Of a DNA stretch of 64,000 nt, positions 12,313-25,689 are shown piece by piece. The DNA lies in contig CM068825.1 of NCBI GenBank assembly GCA_028554795.2, forward strand, positions 153,218,053 to 153,282,052. Reading direction: 5' to 3'. Position numbers and translations under genes: made by a program. Source of the DNA: Sinohyriopsis cumingii (lineage: Eukaryota > Mollusca > Bivalvia > Unionida > Unionidae). Position 1 is the first letter of the stretch. The number at the start of each line of letters is the position of its first letter. The notes below the pieces were generated by a model. It did not search any database. It saw only the letters and a list, made by a program, of their open reading frames with translations, and was not told the DNA's origin.

Positions 12313-14043
12313 GTTTTGCAAGTATGCTTCTTCTTTCCATTGCCATCAGTTTTCATTACACGAAGATTCACTTCCATTACACGAAGATTCAATGGATGAA
12401 TTTAAACCTATGACCAAAATCAATCAGAATACTCTTTATAAGAGTCGTGTGCTAACTAATATATGTATGAATAATTTACAATATATGTATGAATAATTTA
12501 CAAGGGTCATTGCATAATGGGAATGGACAGACCGTTTTTTTTTAAAACTGGATCGTAGATGATATAAAAAATGGACTATATCAAGAAAAATCTGGTCCAA
12601 GTTAGGAGAAAAGCAGAATTATTCCGCTTTAAAACGGAAAAACATCATGTCTGATTTCACTGCAAAAAAGTGAACATTGCAGAATTTGATTACAGCCAAG
12701 CTCTTGCTGCATGGAAGGCAACTAAGCAAGATAAAGCATTTCAATCTGTACTTTCCATGAAATGGACTTTATGTTGAGGAACTTTATTTACAATTGTCAT
12801 AGCCTGACTAGCTATATTATTTGTCCTGTACATTTCTCTCAGCAAAAATTTTAACTACAGTAATTTAAGTTCATTATTTTTGACCCTCTGTATTTCAAAT
12901 TGGCACCCTCAGATTACATGGTGGGATTAATTTGGACCCTTGGCTCCAAACCTAGATTGAACACTCTGTATATTCAAAAACATAATAATAATTAGACTTA
13001 CTACATAAGGTAGTATTAATACATTTTGCAATATACTGTTTTTATGTTGATATTAGCAAAAATTTCATCTGGCATCATGTGTTAACATTATTATAACTCA
13101 GATGCAACTCCACACAAAAGCAGAGCAATTCTCCATGATATGCAGCAGCAACTCAGTCAGGACATCCAGGCAAAAGGAAGTTCATTCTTACTTAAGTGAT
13201 CAAAGTAAAAAAAATTTAAGACACTGGCCCAGGGCTGGCAACTTAAATAAATTCACAAGCCCTGACTGAAATTCCACAGGCCTGGACTCCCATTTCCACA
13301 TGCCCAAAATTTCCTTTTTTTGAATATTGTCACCCAGCGTTGCAATAGCTACAATTCAAATATAAATTCATTAGAGTTCAAAGGGGTTTGAAGGTAATGC
13401 CAGTGTTATTAGTGTTCAAACTTCTCTGCTGGATTCTCTGAGTGAATTCTGGTCATAACCAAGTTGATATATATTGATGTGTTCAAAGAATTAATTGCAT
13501 CCCTTTATCTTTTTATTGCTGGCATCTTCACAAAGTAAAGCTCCATCAACCAAGAGTTCTGAAATTTACTTTTGTTGGGCTTCAGTGATGATCATGCTTT
13601 GCATTCTGCATATGCAGTAAAATCCGAATTCCAAGAAACACTGCCCTTGTTTCAAACTTGTCAAAAATATAATACATGTGCTTAAACATTCTAATTCAAG
13701 CCAATGATATGTAATAACTTTTTTCTTGTAAACTTACCTAGCATCTCTATGAGTTATCTAGAATGGGTTGTTCCACTTCATGATCATACCTATGCAAATT
13801 AACAAAATGGGCTCACCCAATGCAGCCTTCAAACAGGTCTCACTACAGAGGTATTGGAAATGCTTAATTACATATATCTGGATGCAATTTTATCTGGGAT
13901 GCAGATAATCACTTAAGCAGGAGTCCTCCATATCCATGCAATAGCCAGACAGCAAATTCAAACGCTTGCCTGTCCTGCTTCAACCACCTGCTAAGTGGGA
14001 TAATGTGCTGATCAATTGATCACTTTAGCTGTGCTGATATTTA

Positions 14044-14162
14044 CCATGTCTGCAGCAAGATGCCCCAGTGCTAGAGATCATTATAAACTGTCACACTGCA
14101 GACATCATAGTAATATGACTGAAAAATTGTTAAAGCTACATTAAAAATCCAAATCACACAAA
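14044..14162 (+). mobile_element. 3' fragment of a family A SINE
   Basis: Matches only the 3' body (CATGTCTGCAGC to AAAATCCAAATCACA) of the family A SINE. The tRNA-like head is absent, so it is 5'-truncated. Confidence 0.75.
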
Positions 14163-15824
14163 CAGAATTACCCAGTGGTATGGACCACTATGAACTAAAT
14201 CACTCATGCTGTGTGAATAACACAGATTATCCAATACAAATCACAGGTGCTCGATGCAAGCTTGATGTTAAGAAAAAAAATCTGAAGGTAAATAAATCAT
14301 AGAAGTTACGGGCTCCGACATGTGCGATTTTCTCGCATTTTTGCTGCTTAGACAAAACCAAGCTCATGTGACAAGAAGTATAACCTTTTGAGCCAATCAT
14401 ATTTCGGCATTAAAGTGTGTGTCGCATCGTTTACTTATTTTGAAAATAGAGTCGCATGTATACGATGCATGTGCAGTGAAGAAGACAATGTCTCATTCTT
14501 GCATGGAACAGGACTCATAAGGTTGAATCGAGTTAATGTTAAGTAAAAACTTACTTTTGCATCCACCACCATTCTGTAATTCAAAAAAGGAGGAAACAGA
14601 GTTGCAAACATGGTACATGTAGGTCTTTTCACCGGTTTTCACATCTGCACACACTTGTCCCAAGAGAAAAAATCTGCAAAAATCTTGTTTTTTTAGGCGC
14701 CTGTTACTTCAGTTTGGTACAATGCAGAAATGTCAGTGATGGCTTGATGAATAGAAAAATATCTCAGGAGTAAAACAAGCCATACAGTATGGTCGTGTAC
14801 CTTTTAAGACAGAAATAGCAGAAGGAAATCGAGGGTCATGGGTTGAACGAAGTATTTGGAAGTTACGTACCTTCTCTCTTATATATTATGATAAAGAGGG
14901 TCCTATGTCAGAACGGGTCATGGGGGGGGGGTAATCTAATGTATTTTTGTCAATCAGTATGATTTTTTTCCTTCAGATTATTGCTTTTTTTCTCAACATC
15001 AAGCTCGCGTCGAGCACCTGTGACAAATTCCTTTAGATCTAAAATGCGAACATAACATTATGGACCACTTGGTGACAGTCGAGATAAGAAATTAAAATGA
15101 ATAAATGAAATGTGTAAGTTCTGTGCATTTTACACATTCTTCATGCTTTTCGTTTTCAAAATCTCAAAAGGGGTACAAACTGACAATGGGGCAGTCAAAT
15201 GGCCTTACATCTATTTATTATAGTTAGCGGCTTAATAAAATCGGTATAAAAACTCAATAGACCTATGTTAGTGCCTGCAAATTCAGAATTAAATGTATCT
15301 AATTCGTTCCTCTTATGTGACACTAAAGAAATAGGACTTGAATGTTGTTTCTCTTTCGTCATGCACTGCATGTCTTGCCCTTACATCTTGGACGTGGAAG
15401 AAGGCAGCTAACTATACATATTAGTAAATCTTAGTAATAACATTATTTTTTCTTGAAATACATGTTATGTAGAGTTTATACCTTTTAGTACTATTTTGTT
15501 ACGTTTAGTGTTCGTCAATATTCCAAAGCAGCACAAAATGGCGTTCTAGCGTGGTCTGCAGGAACCGGTGTTGTTATAAAAATTGCCTCTTCAAATTGTT
15601 TGGTAACGAGCTTTTTCAGACCAGGCTTAATCGGCCCAAATTACGGGCTGATTCGGACCATCCGAAATATTATTAAGTTTCATCCTGGATTTAAATGTGA
15701 CATTTATATTCGTATAAAATATTATATTTCTCATTATTTGACAGATACATCTTGGTAAGTCGATCCCATTGTTAGACTTATGTAGAATTCCTTGTTATAC
15801 TGTGTATTAAATATTCTCAGCGTG

Positions 15825-15976
15825 TTTTTTAATGTTTTCTAATTTCATGGTGATTGTTTTTGTAATCATATAATTATATGTTTTTTTAACTTATAGATGT
15901 TGTCTAATGTTGTAAAGCGCTTAGAGCTTCTAAAGATTAGGCGCTATACAAAGTCCTCATTATTATTATTATTATG
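15825..15976 (+). mobile_element. LINE 3' tail (TTA-repeat terminus)
   Basis: Contains TAATTTCATGGTG, GTAAAGCGCTTAGAGCTTC and GGCGCTATACAAAGTCCTCA, then ATT repeats. The same 3' end occurs at 51589-51870 (minus), and its upstream part at 24515-24665. The short A/T trinucleotide tail fits a CR1/L2-type LINE; the class is inferred. Confidence 0.7.
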
Positions 15977-16764
15977 GTACTATACACAAATAGTACTAAA
16001 AAAAATGTGTATTCTAAAATCCGAAATGAGGGTCCCGTAATATTTATCATTTAGTTTCATGCAATATGATTTTCCAATATCACACGTCTATATTCTTTTA
16101 ATTCTGTCGACCTCGTAAGAATAAATATATTTTATTCTTTTTTTTCCCCCTCTTTGTTAAAACACCTGATGATAAATTTTGTTCTCTGAATTCATAATGT
16201 GTCATTTTAGGTTCTACGAATTACTAACACTATATATATAACCATGTCGGCCAATTCTAAGCGTCGTGTAACTCTGCGCAACGATATGTCATTTCTGTAA
16301 GCGTTGGATCACGTGTTATTTTTGGTTGAGAATCCAATCTGTATCAAGAATGAACAACCATCCTTTAATTAAGTAAAGTTATATTAATAAAGTGTACAAA
16401 AATAACCCACAATCAAAATGTGATTTCTAAATGTCAACATGAAGACCCACTCCATTACTTTCTTGAAGTTGTAACTCATAATAACCTATTTAATATTTAT
16501 ATTTTAGAATCATACAAGTAAATACATTATTTAAAAGCTGGAAATTTTTGCCTTAGAACAATATTGCATCTTAATTCAAGTTTATAATTTTGCAAGTTGA
16601 CCCACACCTACTTTATCGTCTGCTATCCAACTTGTCACCTTGCAGCTCGAACGGGATTATCCAGAAATTCCCTGGCGTATAGTCTGTTTCTAAATACTTA
16701 AGTAATTTTTTCACATTGTAAACACATGACACACTATTAATTGTTGTTTCTCTTCAACATAATA

Positions 16765-17086
16765 CCTCTCATGTGGCCTAGTGGTTAGAGCGTCCGCCTC
16801 GGATGCGGGAGGTCGTGGGTTCGATCCCCGGCCGAGTCATACCAAAGACTTACAAAAATGGTACAAACAACTGCCTCGCTTGGCGCTCAGCATTAAGATG
16901 TTAGTGTTAGGACTGGTCGGCCTGGTGTCAGGATAATGTGACTGGGTGGGACATCATGCTACATGTCTGTGGCATGATGCCCCAGTGCTAAACATCACTA
17001 TAAACTGCCACATTGCAGACATCATAGCGATATGATTGAAAAATTGTTAAAGCTACGTTAAAAATCCAAAATCACATCACATCACA
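16765..17086 (+). mobile_element. tRNA-derived SINE, family A, full length
   Basis: Head GGCCTAGTGGTTAGAGCG to GGGTTCGATCCCCGGCC carries both Pol III boxes. Its anticodon-loop position reads CGG, so a tRNA-Pro-like origin is possible. A unique body follows, ending in AAAAATCCAAAATCAC repeats. A 14 bp target duplication TCTTCAACATAATA lies at 16751-16764 and 17087-17100, so this is a clean retroposition. Confidence 0.93.
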
Positions 17087-17100
17087 TCTTCAACATAATA

Positions 17101-18594
17101 GCTTATTTTTTTTACAAAATGATGAACTTTTACTAATTACTTTTACAGTATGGGTTTAGTTTGCATAATATCTCTTGCCATCTTTTGCCATTTTTACGTT
17201 GATATTTGTAAAACAGCTGTAAACCTGACATAATTCATTTATTGAAATGCTGACAGGAAGAGCCCAAAGTAGTGAGTTTTCTTTCCATAGTCCAAAGTGG
17301 TGTATTTTATTTCCATAGCCCAATGCATTAACATCACATCTTTTCAAAGTTACGCGCAGAATAGGCCGACATATCGCGAGTCATGAAAAAAACAGTGGTG
17401 GTATCCCATGTGTCCATAATTAATATTATTTTGAACAGAATATTCTGGTGGCAATTTTCTCTTTTCAAATGGCAAATATTGCATTATTTTATTTTCGTCA
17501 ATCGCTCGAATTCGGTACCTATGTGCCATTTGAATTTACGTCTCCGTTTTATAGGTTTATTAGATTTTAGTGATTAGTTGTTTGATTATGGGAAGTCGAT
17601 GTTGGAGAAATATTCCTCTGCCCGAGTAATCAGCCTATGTCTAGGGCAGGGGTATTAAACATGCGGCCCGCGGACCGCATACGCCCGACCAAACCGCAAA
17701 ATGTTTGAGCCATCGAAAATGCCTTCATGCGGCCCTCTGGTCGGTTGAGTTGGATACCCCTGGTCCAGGGCAAACGTCGTGAGATTTCGTGATGGCATGG
17801 TTTAGTTTCGTTGTGAGTTCAGGTCAGAGCATAATAAGTGGACATGGTGTGTTGATTGATTGTTTATCTCCATGGGAACTATTTGTGATCGAGACTGATA
17901 TTTTGTACAGCGAAATAAATGATAAGGGATTGTTCCATTATTATGAAACACCTTTTACTGTTGCTATGATGGTAAATATGACATAAGTTCACGTGTAAAA
18001 TTCAACTGACCTAGGGATAGAGTAGGAAAATATATATAGTTCCCTGTATTTGGTGTTTGAGTTAAATTTATATTTTCGCAGCGTGAATTACTGGCGTTAT
18101 GTTACGGAAATCTAACAATAAGAAAGCACGCAGTTGAGAGGTTAGCATGCAGTTGTGAAGTTGTGATATTGGTGATCATTCATTGATTACAGAAAGAAAA
18201 AAATACTTATAGTCTTGGCGCGTTGTTAGAATTTCCAGTAGACAGCGGTTGTTGTCGAGAAATCCTTGGAAACAAGGGGAAAACAAGTAACTTCTGGCAG
18301 AATTCACGTGAGTGATGGATTCGCTAGGTAAAGAGACCCCTTTGCATAATACATAAACGAAGAAAGCACGAGTTTGATGAGAAATCAATAAATACAACGG
18401 ATCAGTTATATGCATTCCTGTTTCATATTGTTGAAACTGGCATGATCTATGAATAGCTGATTTTATATTTTCTTTACTGATACAATGGAAAATTAGTTTG
18501 GTTTAAAAGAAAGTCTAAATGCGATAGCTCATATTTTGATTTCGGCTAGAAAAATTTGCTAATAATTATCTGATGTAAGAGCTTAAATCAACCT
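17101..18594. other. Non-coding stretch before the minisatellite
   Basis: Apart from the MITE at 17647-17762 I see nothing recognisable. Open frames here are short and lack codon structure. Confidence 0.5.
17647..17762. mobile_element. hAT-type MITE, 116 bp
   Basis: Ends are CAGGGGTATTAAAC and, inverted, CAGGGGTATCCAACTC. Flanks GTCTAGGG (17639-17646) and GTCCAGGG (17763-17770) form an 8 bp target duplication with one mismatch. CAGGGGT ends with 8 bp duplications are the hAT pattern. No coding capacity. Confidence 0.85.
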
Positions 18595-20641
18595 ATTAGT
18601 ATATTACTGTAGATATTAGTACATTACTATAGATATTAGTATATTACTATAGATATTAGTATATTACTATATATAATAGTATATTACTATAGATATTAGT
18701 ATATTACTATATATATTAGTATATTACTATATATATATTAGTATATTACTATAGATATTAGTATATTACTATAGATATTAGTATATTACTATATATATTA
18801 GTATATTACTATATATAATAGTATATTACTATATATATATTAGTATATTACAATAGATATTAGTATATTACTATATATATATTAGTATATTACTATAGAT
18901 ATTAGTATATTACTATATATATTAGTATATTACTATAGATATTAGTATATTACTATAGATATTAGTATATTACTATAGATATTAGTATATTACAATAGAT
19001 ATTAGTATATTACTATATATATTAGTATATTACTATATATATATTAGTATATTACAATAGATATTAGTATATTACTATAGATATTAGTATATTACTATAT
19101 ATATTAGTATATTACTATATATATATTAGTATATTACAATAGATATTAGTATATTACTATATATATTAGTATATTACTATAGATATTAGTATATTACAAT
19201 AGATATTAGTATATTACTATATATATTAGTATATTACTATAGATATTAGTATATTACTATATATATTAGTATATTACTATAGATATTAGTATATTACTAT
19301 AGATATTAGTATATTACTATAGATATTAGTATATTACTATAGATATTAGCATATTACAATAGATATTAGTATATTACTATATATATTAGTATATTACTAT
19401 ATATATTAGTATATTACTATATATATTAGTATATTACTATATATATTAGTATATTACTATAGATATTAGTATATTACTATATATATTAGTATATTACTAT
19501 ATATATATTAGTATATTACAATAGATATTAGTATATTACTATAGATATTAGTATATTACAATAGATATTAGTATATTACTATATATATTAGTATATTACT
19601 ATAGATATTAGTATATTACTATATATATTAGTATATTACTATATATATATTAGTATATTACAATAGATATTAGTATATTACTATAAATATTAGTATATTA
19701 CTATATATATTAGTATATTACTATATATATTAGTATATTACAATAGATATTAGTATATTACAATAGATATTAGTATATTACTATAGATATTAGTATATTA
19801 CTATATATATTAGTATATTACTATATATATATTAGTATATTACTATAGATATTAGTATATTACTATAGCTATTAGTATATTACTATATATATATTAGTAT
19901 ATTACAATAGATATTAGTATATTACTATATATATTAGTATATTACTATAGATATTAGTATATTACAATAGATATTAGTATATTACTATATATATTAGTAT
20001 ATTACTATAGATATTAGTATATTACTATATATATTAATATATTACTATATATATATTAGTATATTACAATAGATATTAGTATATTACTATATATATTAGT
20101 ATATTACTATATATATTAGTATATTACTATAGATATTAGTATATTACAATAGATATTAGTATATTACTATATATATTAGTATATTACTATAGATATTAGT
20201 ATATTACTATATATATTAGTATATTACTATATATATATTAGTATATTACAATAGATATTAGTATATTACTATATATATTAGTATATTACTATAGATATTA
20301 GTATATTACAATAGATATTAGTATATTACTATATATATTAGTATATTACTATAGATATTAGTATATTACTATATATATTAGTATATTACTATATATATAT
20401 TAGTATATTACAATAGATATTAGTATATTACTATATATATTAGTATATTACTATATATATATTAGTATATTACTATAGATATTAGTATATTACTATAGCT
20501 ATTAGTATATTACTATAGATATTACTCTATTACTATATATATTAGTATATTACTATAGATATTAGTATATTACTCTATATATTAGTATATTACTATAGAT
20601 ATTAATATATTACTATAGATATTAGTATATTACTATAGATG
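18595..20641. repeat. AT-rich minisatellite, about 100 units of 20-22 bp
   Basis: Continuous array with theme TATTAGTATATTACTA joined by ATAGA, ATATA or ATATATA linkers, so units alternate between 20 and 22 bp. Variants CAATAGA and TAGCT recur in the same order several times, implying higher-order duplication of multi-unit blocks. Each unit contains the inverted pair TAGTA/TACTA with a 3 bp spacer, so it can form small hairpins or cruciforms. Confidence 0.97.
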
Positions 20642-21840
20642 CTAATTTAGTAATAGCTACTAAAACAGTCAATGTTCTATTGTGTTTCTTTTAACATTTC
20701 ACATGGTCTGAGTCAGACTCTCATTTATGTCGAATAAGCCTGTAATTTGGGCCGAATCAGCCCGTTATTGATTCCGAATCAGACAGGATCCGAATCAGAC
20801 AGTATTCCTAACTCGATCTTAGACGCAATTTTAAAAAAATGTTCACCTAAAGATTACTTTACCATGTCAAGAATTCTTCAGTTTGTTTGCATTTTAAGTA
20901 ATTTAGAGAGTTGTAGATATACATATTAAAATCATATCTTAATTCCCAGTTTCGTAGTGTTTTCCTTGTACTACAACTATCTATACAATTCATTGGAATC
21001 TCAGTTGTCCGTTTCCCACTTGTGATCGTATTCTTTCAACTCCAAATTAGTTTCTGCTAGTCGCTATTTCATGTTATATTTTGAATAGGGCATGAATGGT
21101 GGCAACTAACTCATTAAAAAAGTGAGATTTGTTTCCCCTCGTTGTATCTTCTTCATTCACAGAGCGGCATACGATGATGTCATCTGGGCCATTGAAAAGC
21201 AAAGCTGGATTTGTCCGACTCAACATCAGCTTTATGGAAGGCCATCTCTGCAAAATGTGAAATTAAGACACAAAAGTAATTTTCAGATCAACCCCAAAAA
21301 GCCGAAATAAAATAAGCATGCTTGTAAAAATAAAATACACACAAATAAAACAAACGAAACACAAAGAAATCGGCAAATGTTGATTTTTGTATGTGCAACT
21401 GATCCCACGGATTTAAAAATTCTTTGTGTATCTCTCCTTTCTCTAAATGCCTGAAAATTATTAACACATACACACGTTTTATCCATATGAGCGGAGGAAT
21501 CTGGTTACCGTACTAACGAAGAAAAAGAAATGTTAAGATTCGCAGAACCGTGTGACATATTTTACAACGGTATGGGTATTTATTATCACTTGAGTCTGTC
21601 TTTGTGCCACAAGGATAAAAAAGCAGAATCTATTCAAATCGAAAAAAATATATAAAGACGAAAGTTTTGATATAAAAAGTCTTCACCGACTCAAAGGGTT
21701 ATATGTTCACCACTATAATAAGATTTGAATTTGTTATTTAAAAATCATCCTTATAGCTGGTATGTGTAGCAAAGCTACATTCCTCCCAACACGAGGATAA
21801 AATGTCTGTATTTGTTAATAATTTTCAGTCATTCAAAGTA

Positions 21841-21864
21841 GAGAGAGAGAGAGAGAGAGAGAGA
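21841..21864. repeat. (GA)12 microsatellite
   Basis: Uninterrupted GA dinucleotides. Confidence 0.95.
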
Positions 21865-22289
21865 ATGAATTTAAAACACCGTATTGTCGTCCTCATAATA
21901 ATCGTAAAAAATTGATTATTAATGGTTAATTGATTTGATTGTCATTAATTACATATTGTTGATCGGTGTATGGACAAATTCATTATCTGTAATTAACATA
22001 AGAGTTACATTGGATAAAATCATTAATTACCTATTTAAATTCAATTCATGTTTAGTTCTTTTATCACCAATTTGGTCTTAAATGTTGATTCTTAAACGTG
22101 CCACCAGTCTCATTGCTGTTTTGGGGAGGGGGTTGTAATATCCCTTTACAATGCAGCCCCGCCCTCTGTTCTTTTCATGATGTTGATCATTGATTATCAT
22201 GTTTCGTTCATTTTGTTTCTCAAGCGTGTTGTATAATAAGTGTAGAAACACACATTTACTGTTGTTGCCTTATTCATTTTACGTTAGCT

Positions 22290-22560
22290 CAACCAGCTTA
22301 TGTTTTGTTTGTTTCATTTAAGCACTGTTCAATTTTGCTTGGCATTTGCTTGTTTCGTTTGTGTCTTGTTTGTTTCTTGGCTATTCCGTTTATGCCTCGC
22401 TTGTTTTATTTGAGCATTAATCTTAGTTGTTTTAAATATAGTTATTTCGTTTGGCATTTGCTCGTTTCATTCATGCCTTGTTTCATTTTACATTTGTCTG
22501 TTTCGTTTGTGCCTCATTTGTTTTATTTGAGTATTGAACTTATTGTCTGAGCATTACTTT
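22290..22560. repeat. Degenerate T-rich repeat (TTTGTTTCGTTTGTGCCT theme)
   Basis: Variants of GGCATTTGCTTGTTTCG and TGCCTTGTTTGTTTTATTTGAGCATT recur irregularly. The open frame across it is a by-product of low T-rich complexity. Confidence 0.55.
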
Positions 22561-23585
22561 TATGCTTCACGCATGCTTGTTTTCTTTCGGGTTTTCTTGG
22601 GGGGTTTTTTGTGTGTTTTTTTAATTGCCCATTTTGTTTGTATTTTTTTAATTTTTTTTTTATTTTTTGACGTCGATTAATTTCCATACAGTTTACCAAT
22701 ATGATTAAAATCAGAAGATGATCTGACAGCGACCGCTTAGGGGTTATGGTCTGGTGACATTTGAATTAGGCAATGGAAATACAGCTTTCAGAAAGTTGAA
22801 AGTGAATTATGTTGTATGGCATACATTGATGCTATTCGGTAATATTGCACAGTCTCCCAAACGTAAAGATATAAAACTTCATCTAATTGGCTGATACAAT
22901 TTAGCGATTATGATAATAACATCGGTCACCAGAACATAACCAAAGCGGTCGCCTTGAGATCTTGACGTAGGACAGTTGTGATCTGATTTTAGTCAAATTG
23001 CCAGTTTACCTTATCAGCAATTAGTAGGACTGAAGATACGACTTACAGTCGGCATGATTGAAAAACAATTTGACATAGCTCAAATGAGACCCCCCATCAC
23101 CCCCCCCCCCTTTTTTTTTTTTGGTAAGAGAACCAACCATTCTTCATGAAATAAGACAAAAATATAAATTCTAAATGCATTAAAAAATGAAGATCCGAGG
23201 ATTAAACTATGTGGAACCCAGAATTTCAGTCTACATACATAAGACACGCTACAGTTAATTTGCTTCGCATGATTACAGAGTTCTCAATAGGAGACGTAGT
23301 GAGCCATCTGACATAATGTAAGTACTCAACTTGCAAATATCACGTGGATGGCAGTTAAAGACCTTAGATAATTCCACCAGAACTGCAGTTACTAATGTGT
23401 TTCCATTCTGCAAGTAAATGTGAAGCAGTGATCTGTCTTATGTAACCTTATAAACAAAATACCCCAATACGTATTTAAAACATTCTCATAAATTATGCCA
23501 ACATGGTCTTAGTTGATTTCTGTTAGAGTTATATGGTGTGTTGTGTGTGTATATATATATATGGTAAAATGACAGATGGTTTGTA

Positions 23586-23855
23586 AATTTAAGTACTTTT
23601 ATCACGAGAACTGGTCTGTGCATGTAACTACTTTTATCAAGGGGACTTGTCTGTGCATGTAATTACCTTAATCAAGGGGACTGGTCTGTACATGTAATTA
23701 CTTGTATCAAGAGAACTGGTCTGTGCATGTAATTACTTTTATCAAAGGGTCTGGTCTGTACATGTAATTACTTTTATCTAGAGAACTGGTCTGCGTATGC
23801 AATTACTATTATCAAATGGACTGGTCTCTACATGTAATTACTTTTATCAAGGAGT
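23586..23855. repeat. Tandem repeat, about 41 bp, roughly 6.5 copies
   Basis: The unit theme is TTACTTTTATCAAGGGGACT followed by GGTCTGTACATGTAA. Copies differ at several positions (GAGAACT and GGGGACT alternate). Confidence 0.9.
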
Positions 23856-24364
23856 TATTCATTCACAAGACTATCGGTTCTTCCTTCTTACCACCGGGAA
23901 AATTATTAGACTGTAACTAGTATTAATTTGTATTATTTAGATTGTTACAAGGACAAAACAGACTTGCGCCAACGCTTGGAACAGTTGCACGGAAATCTGA
24001 AACTTCTTCATTGTAAATCTGCTTGAATTCAAGACCTGTATTTATGTTACAGTTAATAGTCCTGATACCTTTACGAAAGAAAAAAAAAAGCAAACTCTGT
24101 ATTTATGCCACGTTTGCATAAAGGTTATTGAAGATTTCACTTATTTTCCCTATTACTGATTACAATTTGTTTACGTTCAACAAGAATGGCTTTTTTCGAC
24201 CGCGGAACAAAAATGATGTGTAATAGTTGACCAGAAGTCTGTAGATTTAGTGCCCCAAACACATCATTGTTCAAAGTATGTTCTCGGGGACTTATTATTT
24301 CCTTTGCTTACCAAATTATCTGCTTTCTATATTTTCCAGCCCTTGCGTGACGTGTTTTTGTAAC

Positions 24365-24665
24365 ATGTTTGTAGCAACAACAGCTTCACTGTCATATGGA
24401 CAGCGTTCTTTTGCATACCAGGGCCCAGCAACGTGGAATGAATTGCCCACTGAACTTAGACACAAAGACACAGTGATCACATTCAAGAGGGCTCTCAAAA
24501 CTCACTTATTTTGACTGCAAGAACAAACTTAAAGACCTAATAATGTTTCCTACCTTAAATATTCTTAGAATTTTTTTTTTTTGTAATGTTTTCTAATTTC
24601 ATGGTGTTTGTTTTTGTAATCATATCATTATATGTTTTTTTATCTTATATCTTATCTACCTCTAT
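24365..24665 (+). mobile_element. LINE 3' fragment with reverse transcriptase C-terminus
   Basis: The plus strand reads SLSYGQRSFAYQGPATWNE and then LPTELRHKDTVITFKRAL, ending KTHLF and a stop at 24514. This is the characteristic C-terminal end of LINE reverse-transcriptase proteins. The 3' UTR (TAATTTCATGGTGTTTG) matches the copies at 15825 and 51589. The element is 5'-truncated and non-autonomous. Confidence 0.8.
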
Positions 24666-24842
24666 GTCAGCGATATCTGTTTAGTTTTTATTAAAGCCAA
24701 GAATCCAATATATAATGAGGTTTTAATAAAATAACAAATAAAGGAATTTAGTCATATCTAATTTGGGGAAATTTTTGTAACGGAGTAAATGACACACACG
24801 AATTCTCATTTTAAGATTTAGGAGGAAATGTATTGCAAGTGA

Positions 24843-25093
24843 TGTTGTTGTTGTTGTTGTGGGGTTTAACGCCATTTTTCAGCACGCTAGGCTATACATG
24901 GCGGCCAGTATTAATGGTGGAGGAAGAACCCGGAAAACCCCGGAAAGAACCACAGTCACACGAGAAGCTACTGGCAAGCTTTCTCACATGCCCACCTTGG
25001 CTAAATCTTAGACTCGAACCGCCGCAGACAGAGGTGAGATGGCAGTGATCCGTAACGAAGAGCGCTTTAGACCACTCGGCCACTCGGGACCCC
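24843..25093 (-). mobile_element. tRNA-derived SINE, family B, full length
   Basis: On the minus strand the head GAGTGGCCGAGTGGTCTAAA with box B GGTTCGAGTC resembles a Leu/Ser-type tRNA. The body has CTCACCTCTGTCTGC, GAAAGCTTGCCAGTAG and CACCATTAATACTGGCCGCC, with a (GTT)n-type tail. A 12 bp target duplication TATTGCAAGTGA flanks it at 24831-24842 and 25094-25105. Confidence 0.93.
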
Positions 25094-25689
25094 TATTGCA
25101 AGTGAATACAAATTTTGAATTTTAACTTGCAGTTAATTTTAATAAGTTTGATATTTACTTGATATGTGTTATTTTAAAACAGATAGGAAAGAAAAAGAAA
25201 AAAAAAAGAACTTAAATTCCTCTCCATTACTTTGTGAAACGCATTATCACTGACACTGAGCCCGCATGAAAATACAGATTTAATCATTTTGGGTGAAAAA
25301 CTTTGAATTTTGTATACGAGAGAAACCAATTCCTGCACACAATTTCTAATAATCTTGTCATACGTAAATCACATGAACTTTTCTACTTTTACATTAAAAT
25401 ATATTTTATTTCAACAAGCATCAGCTTGCAATTTAACATGCTGTGGAATCGCCGTACTGTGGCATCTGTCATGAGACGGGGAAAGCAGCCAGGATAATAT
25501 TTAATGGATATAGAATATGCCATATCACCTTTCTTTGATATTCTGTCATCAAGAACATTTATTTTAATTATGTTTTTATTATAGTTAATAAAGTTTCAAT
25601 GGAAGTCAGATTATGTAAAAATCACATAAAAGATATTATAATAACATTTATTATTTTATTTTTTTAAAACTCTAATTTTAGTGTTTCGC

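Larger units (their letters stand above)
12313..16764. other. Intergenic DNA upstream of the hnRNP H/F gene
   Basis: No supported exon. Minus-strand donor-like sites (for example near 13738 and 14869) could close an hnRNP 5' UTR exon, but none can be chosen from sequence alone. It contains a SINE fragment, a LINE 3' tail at 15825-15976 and one arm of an inverted repeat at 15623-15656. Confidence 0.5.
20642..24364. other. Intergenic DNA with low-complexity tracts
   Basis: It contains the second inverted-repeat arm (20731-20760), a (GA)12 tract (21841-21864), a T-rich degenerate repeat (about 22290-22560) and a roughly 41 bp tandem repeat (23586-23855). No exon can be supported. Confidence 0.5.

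Noticed and set aside
16765-16840. Possible tRNA genes (also at 48819 and 53348)
   Set aside because: Each is the head of a full SINE with a common body and target duplications. None stands alone with paired acceptor ends.
18595-20641. CRISPR-like repeat array
   Set aside because: Units are contiguous AT-rich tandem repeats without unique spacers, in an animal genome.
22305-22550. 81-codon Phe/Leu/Cys-rich plus-strand frame resembling a membrane protein
   Set aside because: Its hydrophobicity comes from a T-rich degenerate repeat.
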